37,199 nt of DNA. It comes from Polyangiaceae bacterium. Lineage in GTDB: Bacteria > Myxococcota_A > Polyangia > Polyangiales > Polyangiaceae. The position numbers were made by a program, and so were the translations under genes. Numbering within the stretch: position 1 is the stretch's first letter; the number at the start of each line of letters is the position of its first letter. The notes beneath the pieces are model-generated. The model ran no database searches and was not told the DNA's origin. It saw only the letters and a list, made by a program, of their open reading frames with translations. The stretch covers positions 1 through 37,199 of the forward strand of contig JAICQQ010000065.1 in NCBI GenBank assembly GCA_025937785.1, given 5' to 3'. Shown here piece by piece: positions 7,935-16,643 of this stretch.

Positions 7935-8309
7935 AGCAGGCGTAGGGCCGAAGCGCAAGATTCCATCGACACGGCAAGCGTCGAGGTCTGGAGCTGCAAC
8001 CGATCCCTGAGGCGCCTCATGCGCCCGCGACAGCACCGGGGGCTGGCAGCGTGAAACCTCGGCGCCGCAACAGCCTTCCACTGGCCCGCAGATGCCGCAG
8101 CAGGCCACGCCGCTCCGGGCGGCGGCGGAACAGGCACGCCCCCGCGGCTTACTTACCCACAGTTTGTGGGATAGGTGTGGATAGAACTAATGATGCTCTC
8201 ATCGAGCCACGCCTTTGTCACGGCTCTGCTTCGCATTTGTTTCGTGATGGTTAGTAGCTCTGCTTATCTCGTCGGGCGACGCGCATCTCGTCCGGCGAGC
8301 GCGGGAGCT
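7935..8309. other. Intergenic gap between convergent genes with DnaA-box-like 9-mers
   Basis: No convincing gene in 375 bases. At 8153-8184 are TTACCCACA (8153-8161) and TGTGGATAG (8176-8184), each one base from the DnaA box TTATCCACA or its complement, plus a small hairpin CCCACA-GTT-TGTGGG (8156-8170). The stretch after 8165 is AT-richer than its surroundings. Two near-boxes do not make an origin, and no origin-linked gene (dnaA, dnaN, gyrB) is nearby. Confidence 0.35.
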
Positions 8310-9230
8310 TCAACGGATGACGGTGCGCTTGGCGTTGCGCTTGATGTCCACGTGCAGGTGGTCGTGGTGAGCCTGGTCGTGGTTCGGGGTCAACATGTAG
8401 TGGAACAGGCCGCTGCGCGCGACGTCGCAGACCAGGTTCCGAAGTGCGATGGCCTCCGGCGTGTCCGCTGCAACTCTGCTGTCGGGGCCGCACACGGGCG
8501 CTCCGAGCTCACCGCCGAAATCGCGCTCCACTTCGAGCAGGCGACCGTCGGCGAGTTTGAAAGCGACGATATCCGCCGCGAGCCCGTGGGCGTGTTGGCT
8601 CAGCTTGTTTTTGCCGAGCTTGGAGTTCTTTCGATAGATCGTACCGACGTGGACCTGAGTCACGTCGTGCCGGGTCAACACCTCGGCGAGCTCGTCGAGC
8701 GCAAGCACCAAGCGGCAATCCATCACCCCAAACGGACTCTTCCAGCCCGCGGTCAGGAAGGTGATGCCGTGCACCGGTCCGGTGAACCTCAGCGCTGTCG
8801 CGACGCCGGGCGTCGGCCTACCGTCACGCTTCACGGGCAGCTTCTTTTTCTGCACGAGGGCTCGGCACGCAGCAGGCGACAGGTTGGCGTTGCGTGTCGC
8901 AGGCGCGGCTGCACCGGGCGGCGCCGCCAGCGGAGCGTGGAACGGATACACCACCGCGCTCTCGGCGGGAGGCGGAGGCACGTCCGTCAACGCCGGCTCT
9001 GGTGCTATAGCCACCGCCGGCTCCGCGCCGACGGGACCGTGTTCGTGAGCCGCGTCGGGCGGGCGACTCGCGCTCACGGGCGCGACCGCGATCGGGCGAG
9101 CGGCAGTTACCGGCCGGGCGAACTCGGTGTGGGGCGCTGAACTGCTAGCAGACTGCGTGACGCCGCCGCAGCCGACGAGCAGGCAACCGGCTAGCGCCCA
9201 GAGCACGCCTTGCAACACGGTCACCGCCAC
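8310..9230 (-). CDS. Extensin-like C-terminal domain lipoprotein (predicted zinc peptidase fold)
   Basis: 306 residues with a strong lipoprotein signal (VLWALAGCLLVGC, lipid Cys21), a Pro/Ala-rich linker of about 120 residues, and a C-terminal domain of the extensin-like family (PF06904 type). Seen in the sequence: SQHAHGLAADIV at 211-222 (His213, His215, Asp220) and HHDHLHVDI at 288-296, the paired His/Asp blocks that bind zinc in related D,D-/D-Ala-D-Ala peptidase folds. By analogy it probably trims or remodels peptidoglycan from the inner leaflet of the outer membrane. The gene is isolated: convergent with the HIT gene and divergent from rnhA. Confidence 0.82.
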   Translation of the reverse strand: MAVTVLQGVLWALAGCLLVGCGGVTQSASSSAPHTEFARPVTAARPIAVAPVSASRPPDAAHEHGPVGAEPAVAIAPEPALTDVPPPPAESAVVYPFHAPLAAPPGAAAPATRNANLSPAACRALVQKKKLPVKRDGRPTPGVATALRFTGPVHGITFLTAGWKSPFGVMDCRLVLALDELAEVLTRHDVTQVHVGTIYRKNSKLGKNKLSQHAHGLAADIVAFKLADGRLLEVERDFGGELGAPVCGPDSRVAADTPEAIALRNLVCDVARSGLFHYMLTPNHDQAHHDHLHVDIKRNAKRTVIR

Positions 9231-9420
9231 GTTCTAGCGCTCAACTCTCCGACTTCGCAAGTCGCGCTCCCACATCGCGGACTCTTGGGCAGAACCAGCT
9301 CCGAGTCTTGTCGCAACTCGAGACGCGTGGCAGAGAAAACGCCTCCGATTCCTGCCGGAAGGCCGAGCTTCGCGCCCGGAGTGGCGAATGCCGCGAGCCA
9401 TGATCTACTCCCGGGGCACC

Positions 9421-9456
9421 GGGCTGGAACGTCGACACTGGGCTGGACGTCGACAC
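9421..9456. repeat. Imperfect direct repeat, two copies, each with GTCGAC
   Basis: GGGCTGGAACGTCGACAC (9421-9438) is followed by GGGCTGGACGTCGACAC (9440-9456), identical apart from one missing A. Each contains the palindrome GTCGAC, so the pair could be tandem binding sites in this divergent promoter region, or a chance duplication. Confidence 0.5.
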
Positions 9457-9563
9457 ACCGCGACGTGCGCGCCGCGTTGAGAAAAAACATCGCTGCTCCT
9501 GCTAGCCAAGGGGATGTGCATTGGCTACGGTAGGCGGCGGTTGGGGGTGGCAAACAACCTAAT

Positions 9564-9578
9564 TTCCAAACGTTGGAA
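9564..9578. promoter_or_regulatory. Inverted repeat TTCCAA-ACG-TTGGAA ahead of rnhA
   Basis: Perfect 6-base arms with a 3-base centre, ending 17 bases before the ATG at 9596 in an AT-rich patch. The position suits an operator near a promoter or a dyad in the 5' leader. Its regulator is unknown. Confidence 0.35.
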
Positions 9579-9595
9579 CGGAACCGCTATCAGTC

Positions 9596-10276
9596 ATGAG
9601 TGGAGTCGTGGAACGGCCAATTGAACTAGCCCACGCGGGCTATGTCCGGCGCCTGAGCGAGTGTGCCTCACGCGGCCAGGAGTTTTCGATCGATCTGGCG
9701 CGCGCAACCTGGCGCACTCCAGCATTCGGTATGACCGGCGATCGAGTTCGTCTGAGCCCCCAGTCGCCCGCACACGTGGCTGGCCCGAAGCCGGGGGCCG
9801 CGGGCCGCCGCGGCCCCGGCCCAAGCGATGCGAATACGGTCATCGCTTACACCGACGGTGCTTGCAGCGGTAATCCAGGCCCGGGCGGCTGGGCTTGGGC
9901 AGTGCAAGGCGGCTCATTTGCGACGGGTGCCGAAGAGCACACTACCAACCAACGAATGGAGATGACGGCTGCCTATCAGGCAGTCCTCGCGCACCCGGGG
10001 CCGATCCAAGTCGTCAGCGATTCGACGTACGTCGTCAACTGCTTCAAGCAGCGGTGGTGGGAAGGCTGGCTGAAGCGAGGTTGGACCAACAGCCAGCGAA
10101 AGCCAGTTGCGAACCGGGATCTTTGGGAGCCGTTCATCGATCTCGTGCGCACGCGCGGGAACGTCGACTTTCGTTGGGTGAAGGGCCACTCCGAAGACCG
10201 CATGAACCAGTTCGTCGATCAGCTGGCGGTCGAGGCGAGTCTAACTCAACTGCCACGCTCGGGGCGCTGTCCGTGA
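9596..10276 (+). CDS. rnhA: Ribonuclease HI with N-terminal extension
   Basis: 226 residues. The last ~145 are a complete RNase HI, which cleaves the RNA strand of RNA-DNA hybrids: catalytic Asp87 in YTDGACSGNPGPGGW, Glu122 in RMEMTAAYQAV, Asp142 in VSDSTYVV, Asp208 in FVDQLA, and the handle-like KQRWWEGWLKRGW. The first ~80 residues are an extra, Gly/Pro-ending segment not seen in E. coli RnhA and not recognisable as the hybrid-binding domain of RNase H1. The start used is ATG 9596; ATG 9731 would shorten the extension by 45 residues, and neither has a clear ribosome site. aroA starts 33 bases downstream, so the two may be co-transcribed. Confidence 0.9.
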   Translation: MSGVVERPIELAHAGYVRRLSECASRGQEFSIDLARATWRTPAFGMTGDRVRLSPQSPAHVAGPKPGAAGRRGPGPSDANTVIAYTDGACSGNPGPGGWAWAVQGGSFATGAEEHTTNQRMEMTAAYQAVLAHPGPIQVVSDSTYVVNCFKQRWWEGWLKRGWTNSQRKPVANRDLWEPFIDLVRTRGNVDFRWVKGHSEDRMNQFVDQLAVEASLTQLPRSGRCP

Positions 10277-10309
10277 CGCGTTCCACGAAACGTGCTACGC
10301 GCTTCGGCC

Positions 10310-11608
10310 ATGTTTCCCGACGGTTCGCTCACCGTACCACCCCTCGGCGCACCGGTCGCACTCGACTGGCAGGTTCCGGGTTCTAAAAGCATCACCAATC
10401 GTGCGTTGGTGCTGGCAGCGCTGGCCGCCGGCGAAAGCACGCTGACCGGCGTGTTGCAGAGCGACGACACGCAGCACATGCGCCGTGCGCTCGAGACGCT
10501 CGGCATCCAGGTCTCGGAAATCGACGCCACGACGCTGCGCGTTCGTGGCGGAATCAATCGACTGCGTCAACCCACACAGCCACTGTTCATCGGCAATAGC
10601 GGCACGACGGTGCGCTTCCTCACCGCGTTCGCCGCGTTGGTCCCTGGCGCGGTGACGCTGGACGGTGACTCTCACATGCGGCGCCGGCCGATCGCCGACC
10701 TGGTCGAGGGGTTGCAACAGTTGGGGGTCTCCATCGAGTGCCCCACGGGGTGCCCGCCGCTCACCATACGTGGCATGGGGCTGCCAGGCGGCTCGGTGTC
10801 GATGCGCGGCGACCGATCCAGCCAGTACTTCTCGGCCGTGCTCATGGCAGCAGCTGCTGCTGCCGGACCGATCCAGCTGCTGATCGAGGGCGAGCTGGTG
10901 AGCAGGCCCTACGTGGACATCACGCTCGCGATGATGCGCAGCTTCGGCGGTGAAGCTCGCGAGCAGGGTCGGGGTTTCGTGGTCGAGCCGACCGGGGGGT
11001 ACCAACCGACGGCGTACGCCATCGAACCCGACGCCTCGTCGGCGAGCTACGCGTTCGCGACGGCGGTCGCCACTGGGGGGCAGGTCACCGTCGACGGGCT
11101 CGGCACGGATTCGCTGCAGGGCGACTACGGTTTCTGCGAGGTGCTCGAGCAGGCGGGCGCCGTGGTCGAGCGCAGCCCGACCACGACCAGCGTGCGCGCG
11201 GGTGCTCGGCATCGCGGCGTCGACGTCGACATGCATCACATCTCGGACACCGTGATGACGCTCGCGGCGCTCGCGCCGCTCGCAGACGGGCCGACCACCA
11301 TCCGCAACGTCGCCAACATTCGCATCAAAGAGACCGATCGACTCCTCGCCACGGTGAACGAGCTCGAGCGCTTGGGGCAGCACGTCGAGCACGGCGAAGA
11401 CTGGCTGCGCATTTCACCGCGGCCGATCGTGCCCGCGACCGTGCGCTGCTACAGCGATCATCGCATGGCGATGTCCTTCGCCATTCTGGGCTTGGCGCGC
11501 CCCGGGATCGCCATCGAAGATCCGGCGTGCGTCGCCAAAACCTATCCCGGATTCTGGGATGCGTTGAAAGCCTGCTACACGAGCGCAGGCCGCGCTGCTC
11601 CCTGGTAA
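10310..11608 (+). CDS. aroA: 3-phosphoshikimate 1-carboxyvinyltransferase (EPSP synthase)
   Basis: Joins shikimate-3-phosphate and phosphoenolpyruvate in aromatic amino acid synthesis. The two-lobed family runs full length (432 residues from ATG 10310; GTG 10292 would add six). Visible blocks: PGSKSITNRAL near residue 23, GNSGTTVRFLT at about 95, DGDSHMRRRPI, RGDRSSQYFSA, HHISDTVMTLA, IKETDRL, and SDHRMAMSFA. In the GN-x-GT-x-x-R loop the residue after Arg is Phe, where E. coli and plant enzymes have Pro, a natural variant also seen in fungal-type enzymes. The stop codon lies inside an 18-base tandem duplication. It follows rnhA by 33 bases. Confidence 0.96.
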   Translation: MFPDGSLTVPPLGAPVALDWQVPGSKSITNRALVLAALAAGESTLTGVLQSDDTQHMRRALETLGIQVSEIDATTLRVRGGINRLRQPTQPLFIGNSGTTVRFLTAFAALVPGAVTLDGDSHMRRRPIADLVEGLQQLGVSIECPTGCPPLTIRGMGLPGGSVSMRGDRSSQYFSAVLMAAAAAAGPIQLLIEGELVSRPYVDITLAMMRSFGGEAREQGRGFVVEPTGGYQPTAYAIEPDASSASYAFATAVATGGQVTVDGLGTDSLQGDYGFCEVLEQAGAVVERSPTTTSVRAGARHRGVDVDMHHISDTVMTLAALAPLADGPTTIRNVANIRIKETDRLLATVNELERLGQHVEHGEDWLRISPRPIVPATVRCYSDHRMAMSFAILGLARPGIAIEDPACVAKTYPGFWDALKACYTSAGRAAPW

Positions 11609-11628
11609 GCTGCTGCTCCCTGGTAAGC
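11594..11628 (+). repeat. 18-base tandem duplication spanning the aroA stop codon
   Basis: GCTGCTCCCTGGTAAGC occurs at 11594-11610 and again at 11612-11628, period 18. The first copy holds the last three aroA codons and TAA; the second repeats the same end just beyond it. It looks like a recent slippage duplication and supplies a backup in-frame stop. Confidence 0.8.
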
Positions 11629-12067
11629 GCCTGCCCTCTGCTGAACGGCCGGGGCGGGCGTCGGAGGCGCGGCGAGCGCCGGGCGGGCGTTCGGACCGCG
11701 GCGCTTTCCGTCAGATCCGGCGCGCTCAACAGCCGCTTCGGACGTGCAACATTCTAACGCTGGTCCAATGTGGAACCGAATCCAGTAAGCTCGGTCAGCC
11801 AGTCGAAGCAGTGTCGTCGCCGGGCAGCCTGCTCGCGAGCGTGAGAAGAGCGCCGCAACACGCGCCGAAACGCCGTCGGCGAGGCTCGCGCTAGTTCGCA
11901 GTGCTTGTCGTCCCGAAGCGGCGTCGGCTGCACGAAGCGCGAGGCCGCGTAGGTGACGCTGGCAGCAGAACCCACGACACCTACCAGAAAACTTTTTGTC
12001 AGCGATGCCGCCTAAGCGCCCGCAGGCGCTGGCCGTTAGGGCGGGGGGACAACTGAAGGAGATGTTC
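11609..12067. other. Intergenic stretch between aroA and the 12068 gene
   Basis: It starts with the second copy of the 18-base duplication, then a very GC-rich segment (about 11640-11700) with short self-complementary pieces such as GGCGC-GGCGA-GCGCC but no T-tract, so a terminator is not convincing. A possible small minus-strand gene lies at 11754-11975. 11976-12067 probably holds the leader of the next gene, with AAGGAG at 12056-12061. Confidence 0.4.
11754..11975 (-). CDS. Possible small hypothetical protein
   Basis: 73 residues from GTG 11975, with a GGTAGGTG purine-rich patch just upstream and high GC at third codon positions, which favours coding. The product is basic (PLRDDKHCELARASPTAFRRVLRRSSHAREQ, in two blocks) and ends in HCFDWLTELTGFGSTLDQR, which reads like a folded protein rather than a shadow. 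No family was recognised and there is no second line of evidence, so it may be spurious or a remnant. Confidence 0.3.
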   Translation of the reverse strand: MGSAASVTYAASRFVQPTPLRDDKHCELARASPTAFRRVLRRSSHAREQAARRRHCFDWLTELTGFGSTLDQR

Positions 12068-12388
12068 GTGCCGAAAGTCGCCCTCGATACAAAGATGACG
12101 TTTGGCCACTACCAGTTGCCCGTAGTGGTTGACACGGGGCGCTACCATACCGGTGGGGCGGCGCCCGTGATGGGCGTGTGGTGTCCCGAGCTCAACGATC
12201 GTTCGGCGCTGCTCACTTGTAGCTCGTGTCCCCAGTTCGGTGGTTTGGTGCAAGACCCCGAGCTGATTCACATGTTCGTCCGCTGCCGCTGCGGCAGCAA
12301 CGAAGTCGAACGCGAAGACCGGGCCTCCGACTCGTCGATCACCGTGCGCGCGCGCCGGTTGCGGATGAACGAGCCCCGGCGAGGTTGA
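12068..12388 (+). CDS. Small hypothetical protein with CxxC and CxC motifs
   Basis: The start was chosen at GTG 12068 because AAGGAG (12056-12061) sits six bases upstream; ATG 12062 is in frame but directly abuts that site, and ATG 12005 or TTG 11996 would add an Arg/Gly-rich leader. This gives 106 residues. Cysteines form CSSC in the middle and CRC about 18 residues later, plus one earlier Cys in VWCPEL, which could be a zinc site. The protein has no signal peptide and an Arg-rich tail. Function not recognised. ilvD begins 160 bases downstream on the same strand. Confidence 0.6.
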   Translation: MPKVALDTKMTFGHYQLPVVVDTGRYHTGGAAPVMGVWCPELNDRSALLTCSSCPQFGGLVQDPELIHMFVRCRCGSNEVEREDRASDSSITVRARRLRMNEPRRG

Positions 12389-12548
12389 CGAAAACTGCAG
12401 CGCCCGTGCCTCCTAGCGGAACGCGCGGGCGATTTTCGGAGGAAGCTGCGGCCAGAAATCCGCAGCAACCGAGCGGATCCACGCTTGGCGTCCGCGCAGC
12501 CCGGCGCTTTTGCCTGGCCGGCGCACGGGCGTGGATTAGCTTTGGCTC

Positions 12549-14420
12549 ATGAACGGATACAGAAGCCGCACGTCGACCCACGGCCGCAACATGGCGGGAG
12601 CCCGCTCCCTCTGGCGAGCCACCGGCATGCAAGACGACGACTTTGACAAGCCCATCATCGCGATCGCCAATAGCTTCACCCAGTTCGTGCCGGGGCACGT
12701 GCACCTGCACGACGTCGGTCAGCGCGTGAAAGAGGTAGTGGACGCGGCCGGCGGTTGGGGCGTCGAGTTCAACACGATCGCCGTCGACGACGGGATCGCG
12801 ATGGGCCATGACGGCATGCTCTACTCGCTGCCGAGTCGCGAGCTCATCGCCGACAGCGTCGAGTACATGGTCAACGCCCACTGCGCCGACGCGCTGATCT
12901 GCATCTCGAACTGCGACAAGATCACTCCAGGCATGCTGCTGGCCACGATGCGCTTGAACATTCCGACCATCTTCGTGTCAGGGGGCCCGATGGAAGCGGG
13001 CAAGATCGTCGGCACCCACGACCGGGACGGCAAGGCGCTGATCCGCAAGCTCGATCTCATCGATTCGATGATCGCGGCATCCGATGCGTCGGTGAGCGAC
13101 GCGGCCCTCGCTGAAATGGAACGTTCGGCATGCCCCACCTGCGGTTCTTGCTCGGGCATGTTCACCGCCAACAGCATGAACTGCCTCAACGAAGCGCTCG
13201 GGCTGGCGCTGCCGGGCAACGGCACGCTGCTCGCGACGCATGCGACACGCTGGGAGCTGTTTGCTGCGGCGGCACGGCGCATCGTGTCGATGGCGAACGA
13301 CTACTACCTAAAGCACGACCAGACGGTGCTGCCGCGCTCCATCGCCAGCTTCGGCGCTTTCGAGAACTCGATGACGCTCGACATCGCCATGGGTGGCTCG
13401 ACGAACACGGTGCTGCACCTGCTCGCGATCGCCCAAGAAGCGGGGGTGAACTTCACGATGGCGGACATCGATCGCTTGTCGCGCAAGGTGCCGAACATTT
13501 GCAAAGTGGCGCCCGCGTCGCACTACCACGTGGAAGACGTGCACCGGGCTGGCGGTGTGTTCACGATCCTCGGCGAACTCGACAAGGTCGGCTTGATCAA
13601 CCGGGATGCCCTGTGCGTGCACCATGCGAACATGGGCAGCGCGATCGACGAGCACGACATTCGACGCAGCACCACCACCGCGGGCGCCAAGCAGCGCGCG
13701 CTGGCGGCACCGGGCGGGGTGCGTACGAAGGTGGCCTTCTCGCAGGACAAGTACTTCAAGGACGTGGACGGCGACCACGAACATGGCTGTATCCGCGACG
13801 TGCCGCACGCCTACAGTCAAGACGGCGGGCTCGCCGTGCTGTACGGCAACATCGCGCTCGAAGGCTGCATCGTGAAGACCGCGGGTGTCCCGGAATCAAT
13901 CCTGCGGTTCCAGGGACGGGCGCGGGTGTTCCACTCCCAAGACGCCGCCTGCGACGCGATCTTGCAAGACAAGGTCGTCGCCGGTAACATCGTGGTGATC
14001 GTGTACGAGGGCCCCAAGGGCGGTCCCGGCATGCAAGAGATGCTCTACCCGACCTCGTTCCTCAAGGGCAAAGGACTGGGGAAGGCCTGCGCGCTGGTGA
14101 CCGACGGCCGCTTCAGCGGCGGCACCTCGGGCTTGAGCATTGGTCACGTGTCTCCGGAGGCTGCCGAAGGCGGCGCCATCGGCTTGATCGAGGAAGGTGA
14201 TCCGATCGTGATCGACATTCCGGCCCGCAGCATCTCACTCGATGTCACGGACGCCGAGCTCGAGCGCCGCCGCCAGGCGATGCTCGACCGCGGCGCGGGC
14301 GCGTTCCGACCGAACCGTGACCGTGTCGTCTCGCAGGCGCTACGAGCCTATGCCCTCATGACCACGAGCGCCGCGCGCGGCGCCATCCGCGACGTCAGTC
14401 AGATCGAGAAGAAGGGCTGA
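12549..14420 (+). CDS. ilvD: Dihydroxy-acid dehydratase
   Basis: Dehydrates 2,3-dihydroxy-isovalerate and its methylvalerate homologue in valine, leucine and isoleucine synthesis (cytosolic, Fe-S and Mg dependent). At 623 residues it matches the ~616 of E. coli IlvD. Iron-sulfur ligands are visible at Cys122 in [10 protein letters not shown] and Cys195 in [12 protein letters not shown]; the metal-binding Asp pair is in [14 protein letters not shown] near 80; the C-terminal [24 protein letters not shown] block is complete. ATG 12549 has no strong ribosome site but matches the family's N-terminus. It is not next to other ilv genes. It ends 3 bases from the convergent CBS-domain gene. Confidence 0.97.
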   Translation: MNGYRSRTSTHGRNMAGARSLWRATGMQDDDFDKPIIAIANSFTQFVPGHVHLHDVGQRVKEVVDAAGGWGVEFNTIAVDDGIAMGHDGMLYSLPSRELIADSVEYMVNAHCADALICISNCDKITPGMLLATMRLNIPTIFVSGGPMEAGKIVGTHDRDGKALIRKLDLIDSMIAASDASVSDAALAEMERSACPTCGSCSGMFTANSMNCLNEALGLALPGNGTLLATHATRWELFAAAARRIVSMANDYYLKHDQTVLPRSIASFGAFENSMTLDIAMGGSTNTVLHLLAIAQEAGVNFTMADIDRLSRKVPNICKVAPASHYHVEDVHRAGGVFTILGELDKVGLINRDALCVHHANMGSAIDEHDIRRSTTTAGAKQRALAAPGGVRTKVAFSQDKYFKDVDGDHEHGCIRDVPHAYSQDGGLAVLYGNIALEGCIVKTAGVPESILRFQGRARVFHSQDAACDAILQDKVVAGNIVVIVYEGPKGGPGMQEMLYPTSFLKGKGLGKACALVTDGRFSGGTSGLSIGHVSPEAAEGGAIGLIEEGDPIVIDIPARSISLDVTDAELERRRQAMLDRGAGAFRPNRDRVVSQALRAYALMTTSAARGAIRDVSQIEKKG

Positions 14421-14423
14421 CGC

Positions 14424-14885
14424 TTACTCCGCCACCGCGGAATACAACCGGCGCGGCTCGCAGATCGCAGCCATCGTCGCCACCAGGGCGTGGTCCATAC
14501 CGTCGTTTACCGACGCTGCGTGACGAGCCAGGTTGTTCATCGAGATTACTCCGATCGGGCGCTTGGTTTCGTCCACCACGGGCACACGCCGAACCTGGTG
14601 CTGTCCCAGTACGCGCTCGAGCATCTCGAGGCTGTCGTCCGGGCGGGAGGTGACGACGTCTTGGGCCATCACGCTCACGACGCCGATGTCGCTGGGCCGT
14701 TTACCCTGGGTGTAGCACGCCATGCAGATGTCGCGGTCAGTGAGGATACCGGCGAGCCGTCCGTCTCGGTCGACTACGGGGATCGCACCGCAATCCGCTT
14801 CCCACATCAGGCGCGCCGCGACGTCGAGCGTCGCGTCGATCGAGCAGCAGACCGCCGGTGTGCTCATCACGTCTTGAACTTGCAT
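14424..14885 (-). CDS. Tandem CBS-domain protein
   Basis: ATG 14885 was chosen because GGAGG lies four bases upstream; the frame opens 12 codons earlier. This gives 153 residues made almost wholly of two CBS motifs (about 7-57 and 72-125): DVMSTPAVCCSIDATLDVAARLM...GAIPVVDRDGRLAGILTDRDI, then VMAQDVVTSRPDDSLEMLERVLGQHQVRRVPVVD...PIGVISMNNLAR. Stand-alone CBS pairs bind adenine nucleotides and often sense energy state. No enzyme domain is attached, so the partner is unknown. Single gene, convergent with ilvD and divergent from the oxidoreductase at 15242. Confidence 0.88.
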   Translation of the reverse strand: MQVQDVMSTPAVCCSIDATLDVAARLMWEADCGAIPVVDRDGRLAGILTDRDICMACYTQGKRPSDIGVVSVMAQDVVTSRPDDSLEMLERVLGQHQVRRVPVVDETKRPIGVISMNNLARHAASVNDGMDHALVATMAAICEPRRLYSAVAE

Positions 14886-15241
14886 GTTACCTCCACTGCG
14901 AACTCGTGCGGAGGCAGGCAAGCATGAACGATGCCACGTGACACGGTGCGAGATCGCTCGACTGCGGCCACGCCACGAGTGAGCGGAACGGCTCGCTGTG
15001 ACGATCCGGCACGCCTCAGCGCGCTGCGAACGTCGCCTTGCCGGGCCACGTGACAGTCAGCGTCTGGAGAGCTAGCCTACCGGTGCCAAGCGGCCCCGCC
15101 TGCGACGGAGCCCGCTCGGTCGCTTGCATACGGGGTGCCACCCAGCCAGGGCACCCGAACGCATCGCGCACTGGTCCTTCCTTTGCATCGCATCGAATTC
15201 TGGAGTGTTTGCGGCAATGCCCGCGTGGAAGGAGTCGAACC
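14886..15241. other. Divergent intergenic region
   Basis: 356 bases between the CBS gene and the oxidoreductase. The downstream gene's frame is open back to 15038, but the translated part is not protein-like, and AAGGAG at 15228-15234 fixes the start at 15242. I see no convincing promoter pair or hairpin, though promoters for both genes must lie here. Confidence 0.4.
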
Positions 15242-15880
15242 ATGCAAATCGCCCTGTTGGGTGCCACCGGGCACGTCGGGCTACACATCACGGCGGAGGC
15301 GGTGCGTCGAGGTCACGGCGTGACGGCCGTCGCGCGGCACCCTGACGCAGCGCGAGGCGACGAAGAGCGGGTGACCGCGAAGCGCGCCGACGCGACGGCT
15401 GCCTTCGAGGTCGAGCAGGCCATCAGCGACCACGATGCCGTCATTTCCGCGGTTGGGCCCGCCATCGACGAAACTCCCTCCATGATCGTGAAGGCGGCGC
15501 GAGCACTGGCGGCGGCTGCCATGCGCGCTCACGTGCGGCGACTGGTGATCGTGGGCGACGCCGGAAGCCTGACGGTCACGCCGGGGATCGAGCTTCTAGC
15601 TACCCGCGGATACCCCGCAGAGCTGCGCGAGGTCGCGCTCGCGCACCGCGAAGCGCTCGAGGTGTGGCGACGCGTGAAGGACTTGGATTGGACCTACGTG
15701 AGCCCCCCTGCCGTGCTGTACGCGGGAGCCCGGACCGGCGAGTACCGCGTGGGCCACAACGAGATGCTCACCGACGACCACCAGCAGAGTCGCATTTCGG
15801 TAGAAGACCTGGCTGTGGCCGTGGTGGATCAGGTCGAAAACAACGCCCACGTTCGCGAGCGCATCAACGTGGCCTATTGA
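15242..15880 (+). CDS. NAD(P)-binding atypical short-chain dehydrogenase-like protein
   Basis: Start ATG 15242, with AAGGAG seven bases upstream, gives 212 residues. The N-terminus MQIALLGATGHVGLHI holds the GxxGxxG dinucleotide motif (7-13) of a Rossmann fold. Further family features are VTAVARHP after strand 2, DAVISAVGP, RRLVIVGDAGSL and LDWTYVSPP. The classical SDR YxxxK pair is not evident, which fits the atypical NAD(P)H-binding family (YwnB-like), whose members are often quinone or flavin reductases or regulators. The substrate cannot be told. The following PilZ gene is convergent, 13 bases away. Confidence 0.85.
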   Translation: MQIALLGATGHVGLHITAEAVRRGHGVTAVARHPDAARGDEERVTAKRADATAAFEVEQAISDHDAVISAVGPAIDETPSMIVKAARALAAAAMRAHVRRLVIVGDAGSLTVTPGIELLATRGYPAELREVALAHREALEVWRRVKDLDWTYVSPPAVLYAGARTGEYRVGHNEMLTDDHQQSRISVEDLAVAVVDQVENNAHVRERINVAY

Positions 15881-15893
15881 GGGCTGGGTAAAC

Positions 15894-16331
15894 TCAACAA
15901 GCCACGGCCGCGGGCAAGAGCGCGGCGATCTCGCGTGTCGAGAGCGTGAGCCGCCGTCCAGAGCGCGGTCCCCGCGGGGTGGGTGGTACCAGGGCGAGCG
16001 CCTGCTGCAGCAGGTAGCGATCCCACGGCGCCATGTCGCAGAACTCGAGGCCTAGCGAACGAGAGCTCTCGCCAGGCCGGCGCCCATGGATCACCCGGGA
16101 GACCACGGCTTCGGTGTCGATCCACACATCGAAGTACGGGAGTTGGAACGAGAACAGCAGCACTTCGCCGGTAAGGACCGGGTCCGCTGGTCCGACGCGG
16201 GCGCCGTCGAGCGAGAGATCTTCGATGTGGTCCGCCACGAGGCGGAAGTCACGCTCGCGGACCACCTGACACCGAGCGCGAACACAGCGCCGCACGGGTC
16301 GGCGACGCACCATTTTCGAGAGCCGCAGCAT
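15894..16331 (-). CDS. PilZ-domain protein (predicted c-di-GMP binding)
   Basis: Start ATG 16331, with GGAGGT five bases upstream, gives 145 residues; the open frame reaches 16580 but the extra part is not protein-like. The two PilZ signature parts are present: an Arg-rich RxxxR segment at the N-terminus (MVRRRPVRRCVR) and DLSLDGARV (about 38-46, the [D/N]xSxxG motif), then beta-barrel strands and LGLEFCDMAPWDRYLLQQAL. Single-domain PilZ proteins bind cyclic di-GMP and pass the signal to a partner such as motility or polysaccharide machinery. The C-terminal ~30 residues are Pro/Arg-rich and unassigned. Confidence 0.8.
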   Translation of the reverse strand: MLRLSKMVRRRPVRRCVRARCQVVRERDFRLVADHIEDLSLDGARVGPADPVLTGEVLLFSFQLPYFDVWIDTEAVVSRVIHGRRPGESSRSLGLEFCDMAPWDRYLLQQALALVPPTPRGPRSGRRLTLSTREIAALLPAAVAC

Positions 16332-16643
16332 TACCCACCTCCAAGCAACGTAGGTTCGCGCATCGTAGCCAGCCGCGCCTTGGGGGGGCCAAGTCCGCGG
16401 TGCAGCTTCCAGGGACGATCTGACCCAGGCGCTCTGAAACCTGAACCGTGAAAGGCGCGGGCGGGTACATTCAAGTCGTTGGAACCAAACTGTTTTCCTA
16501 GAAAGCCCGAAGTGTGCGACATGCCTGGAGCGGGCGCTGGCATCGTGGCTGGATCGGTAATTTGTCCAACGAATGCCCAAACAAATGACATAGTGTAAAG
16601 GCTAGTTGACGGTTCCCATGCTCGAACTGAAGGGGTCCCTTTG
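16332..16643. other. Divergent intergenic region between PilZ gene and pseudo-receiver gene
   Basis: 312 bases. The right part (about 16540-16610) is the AT-richest piece nearby and probably holds the promoter of the 16644 gene; several TTG-type hexamers occur (e.g. TTGACG at 16607) but none is paired with a fair -10 at 16-18 bases. Confidence 0.35.

Larger units (their letters stand above)
9231..9595. other. Divergent intergenic region upstream of the extensin-like gene and rnhA
   Basis: 365 bases without a convincing gene; a 110-codon minus-strand frame here has no protein-like character. It holds an imperfect direct repeat at 9421-9456 and an inverted repeat at 9564-9578, listed separately. 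Promoters for both flanking genes must lie here, but no convincing -35/-10 pair was found. Confidence 0.4.

Noticed and set aside
9221..9553. 110-codon minus-strand gene upstream of the extensin-like gene
   Set aside because: Composition is not protein-like, it overlaps the real gene's start, and there is no ribosome site or motif.
11640..11700. GC-rich hairpins after aroA as an intrinsic terminator
   Set aside because: Short stems with competing pairings and no T-run on either side.
15038..15241. A longer N-terminus for the oxidoreductase
   Set aside because: The Rossmann motif begins right after ATG 15242, which has a good ribosome site; the upstream translation has no family resemblance.
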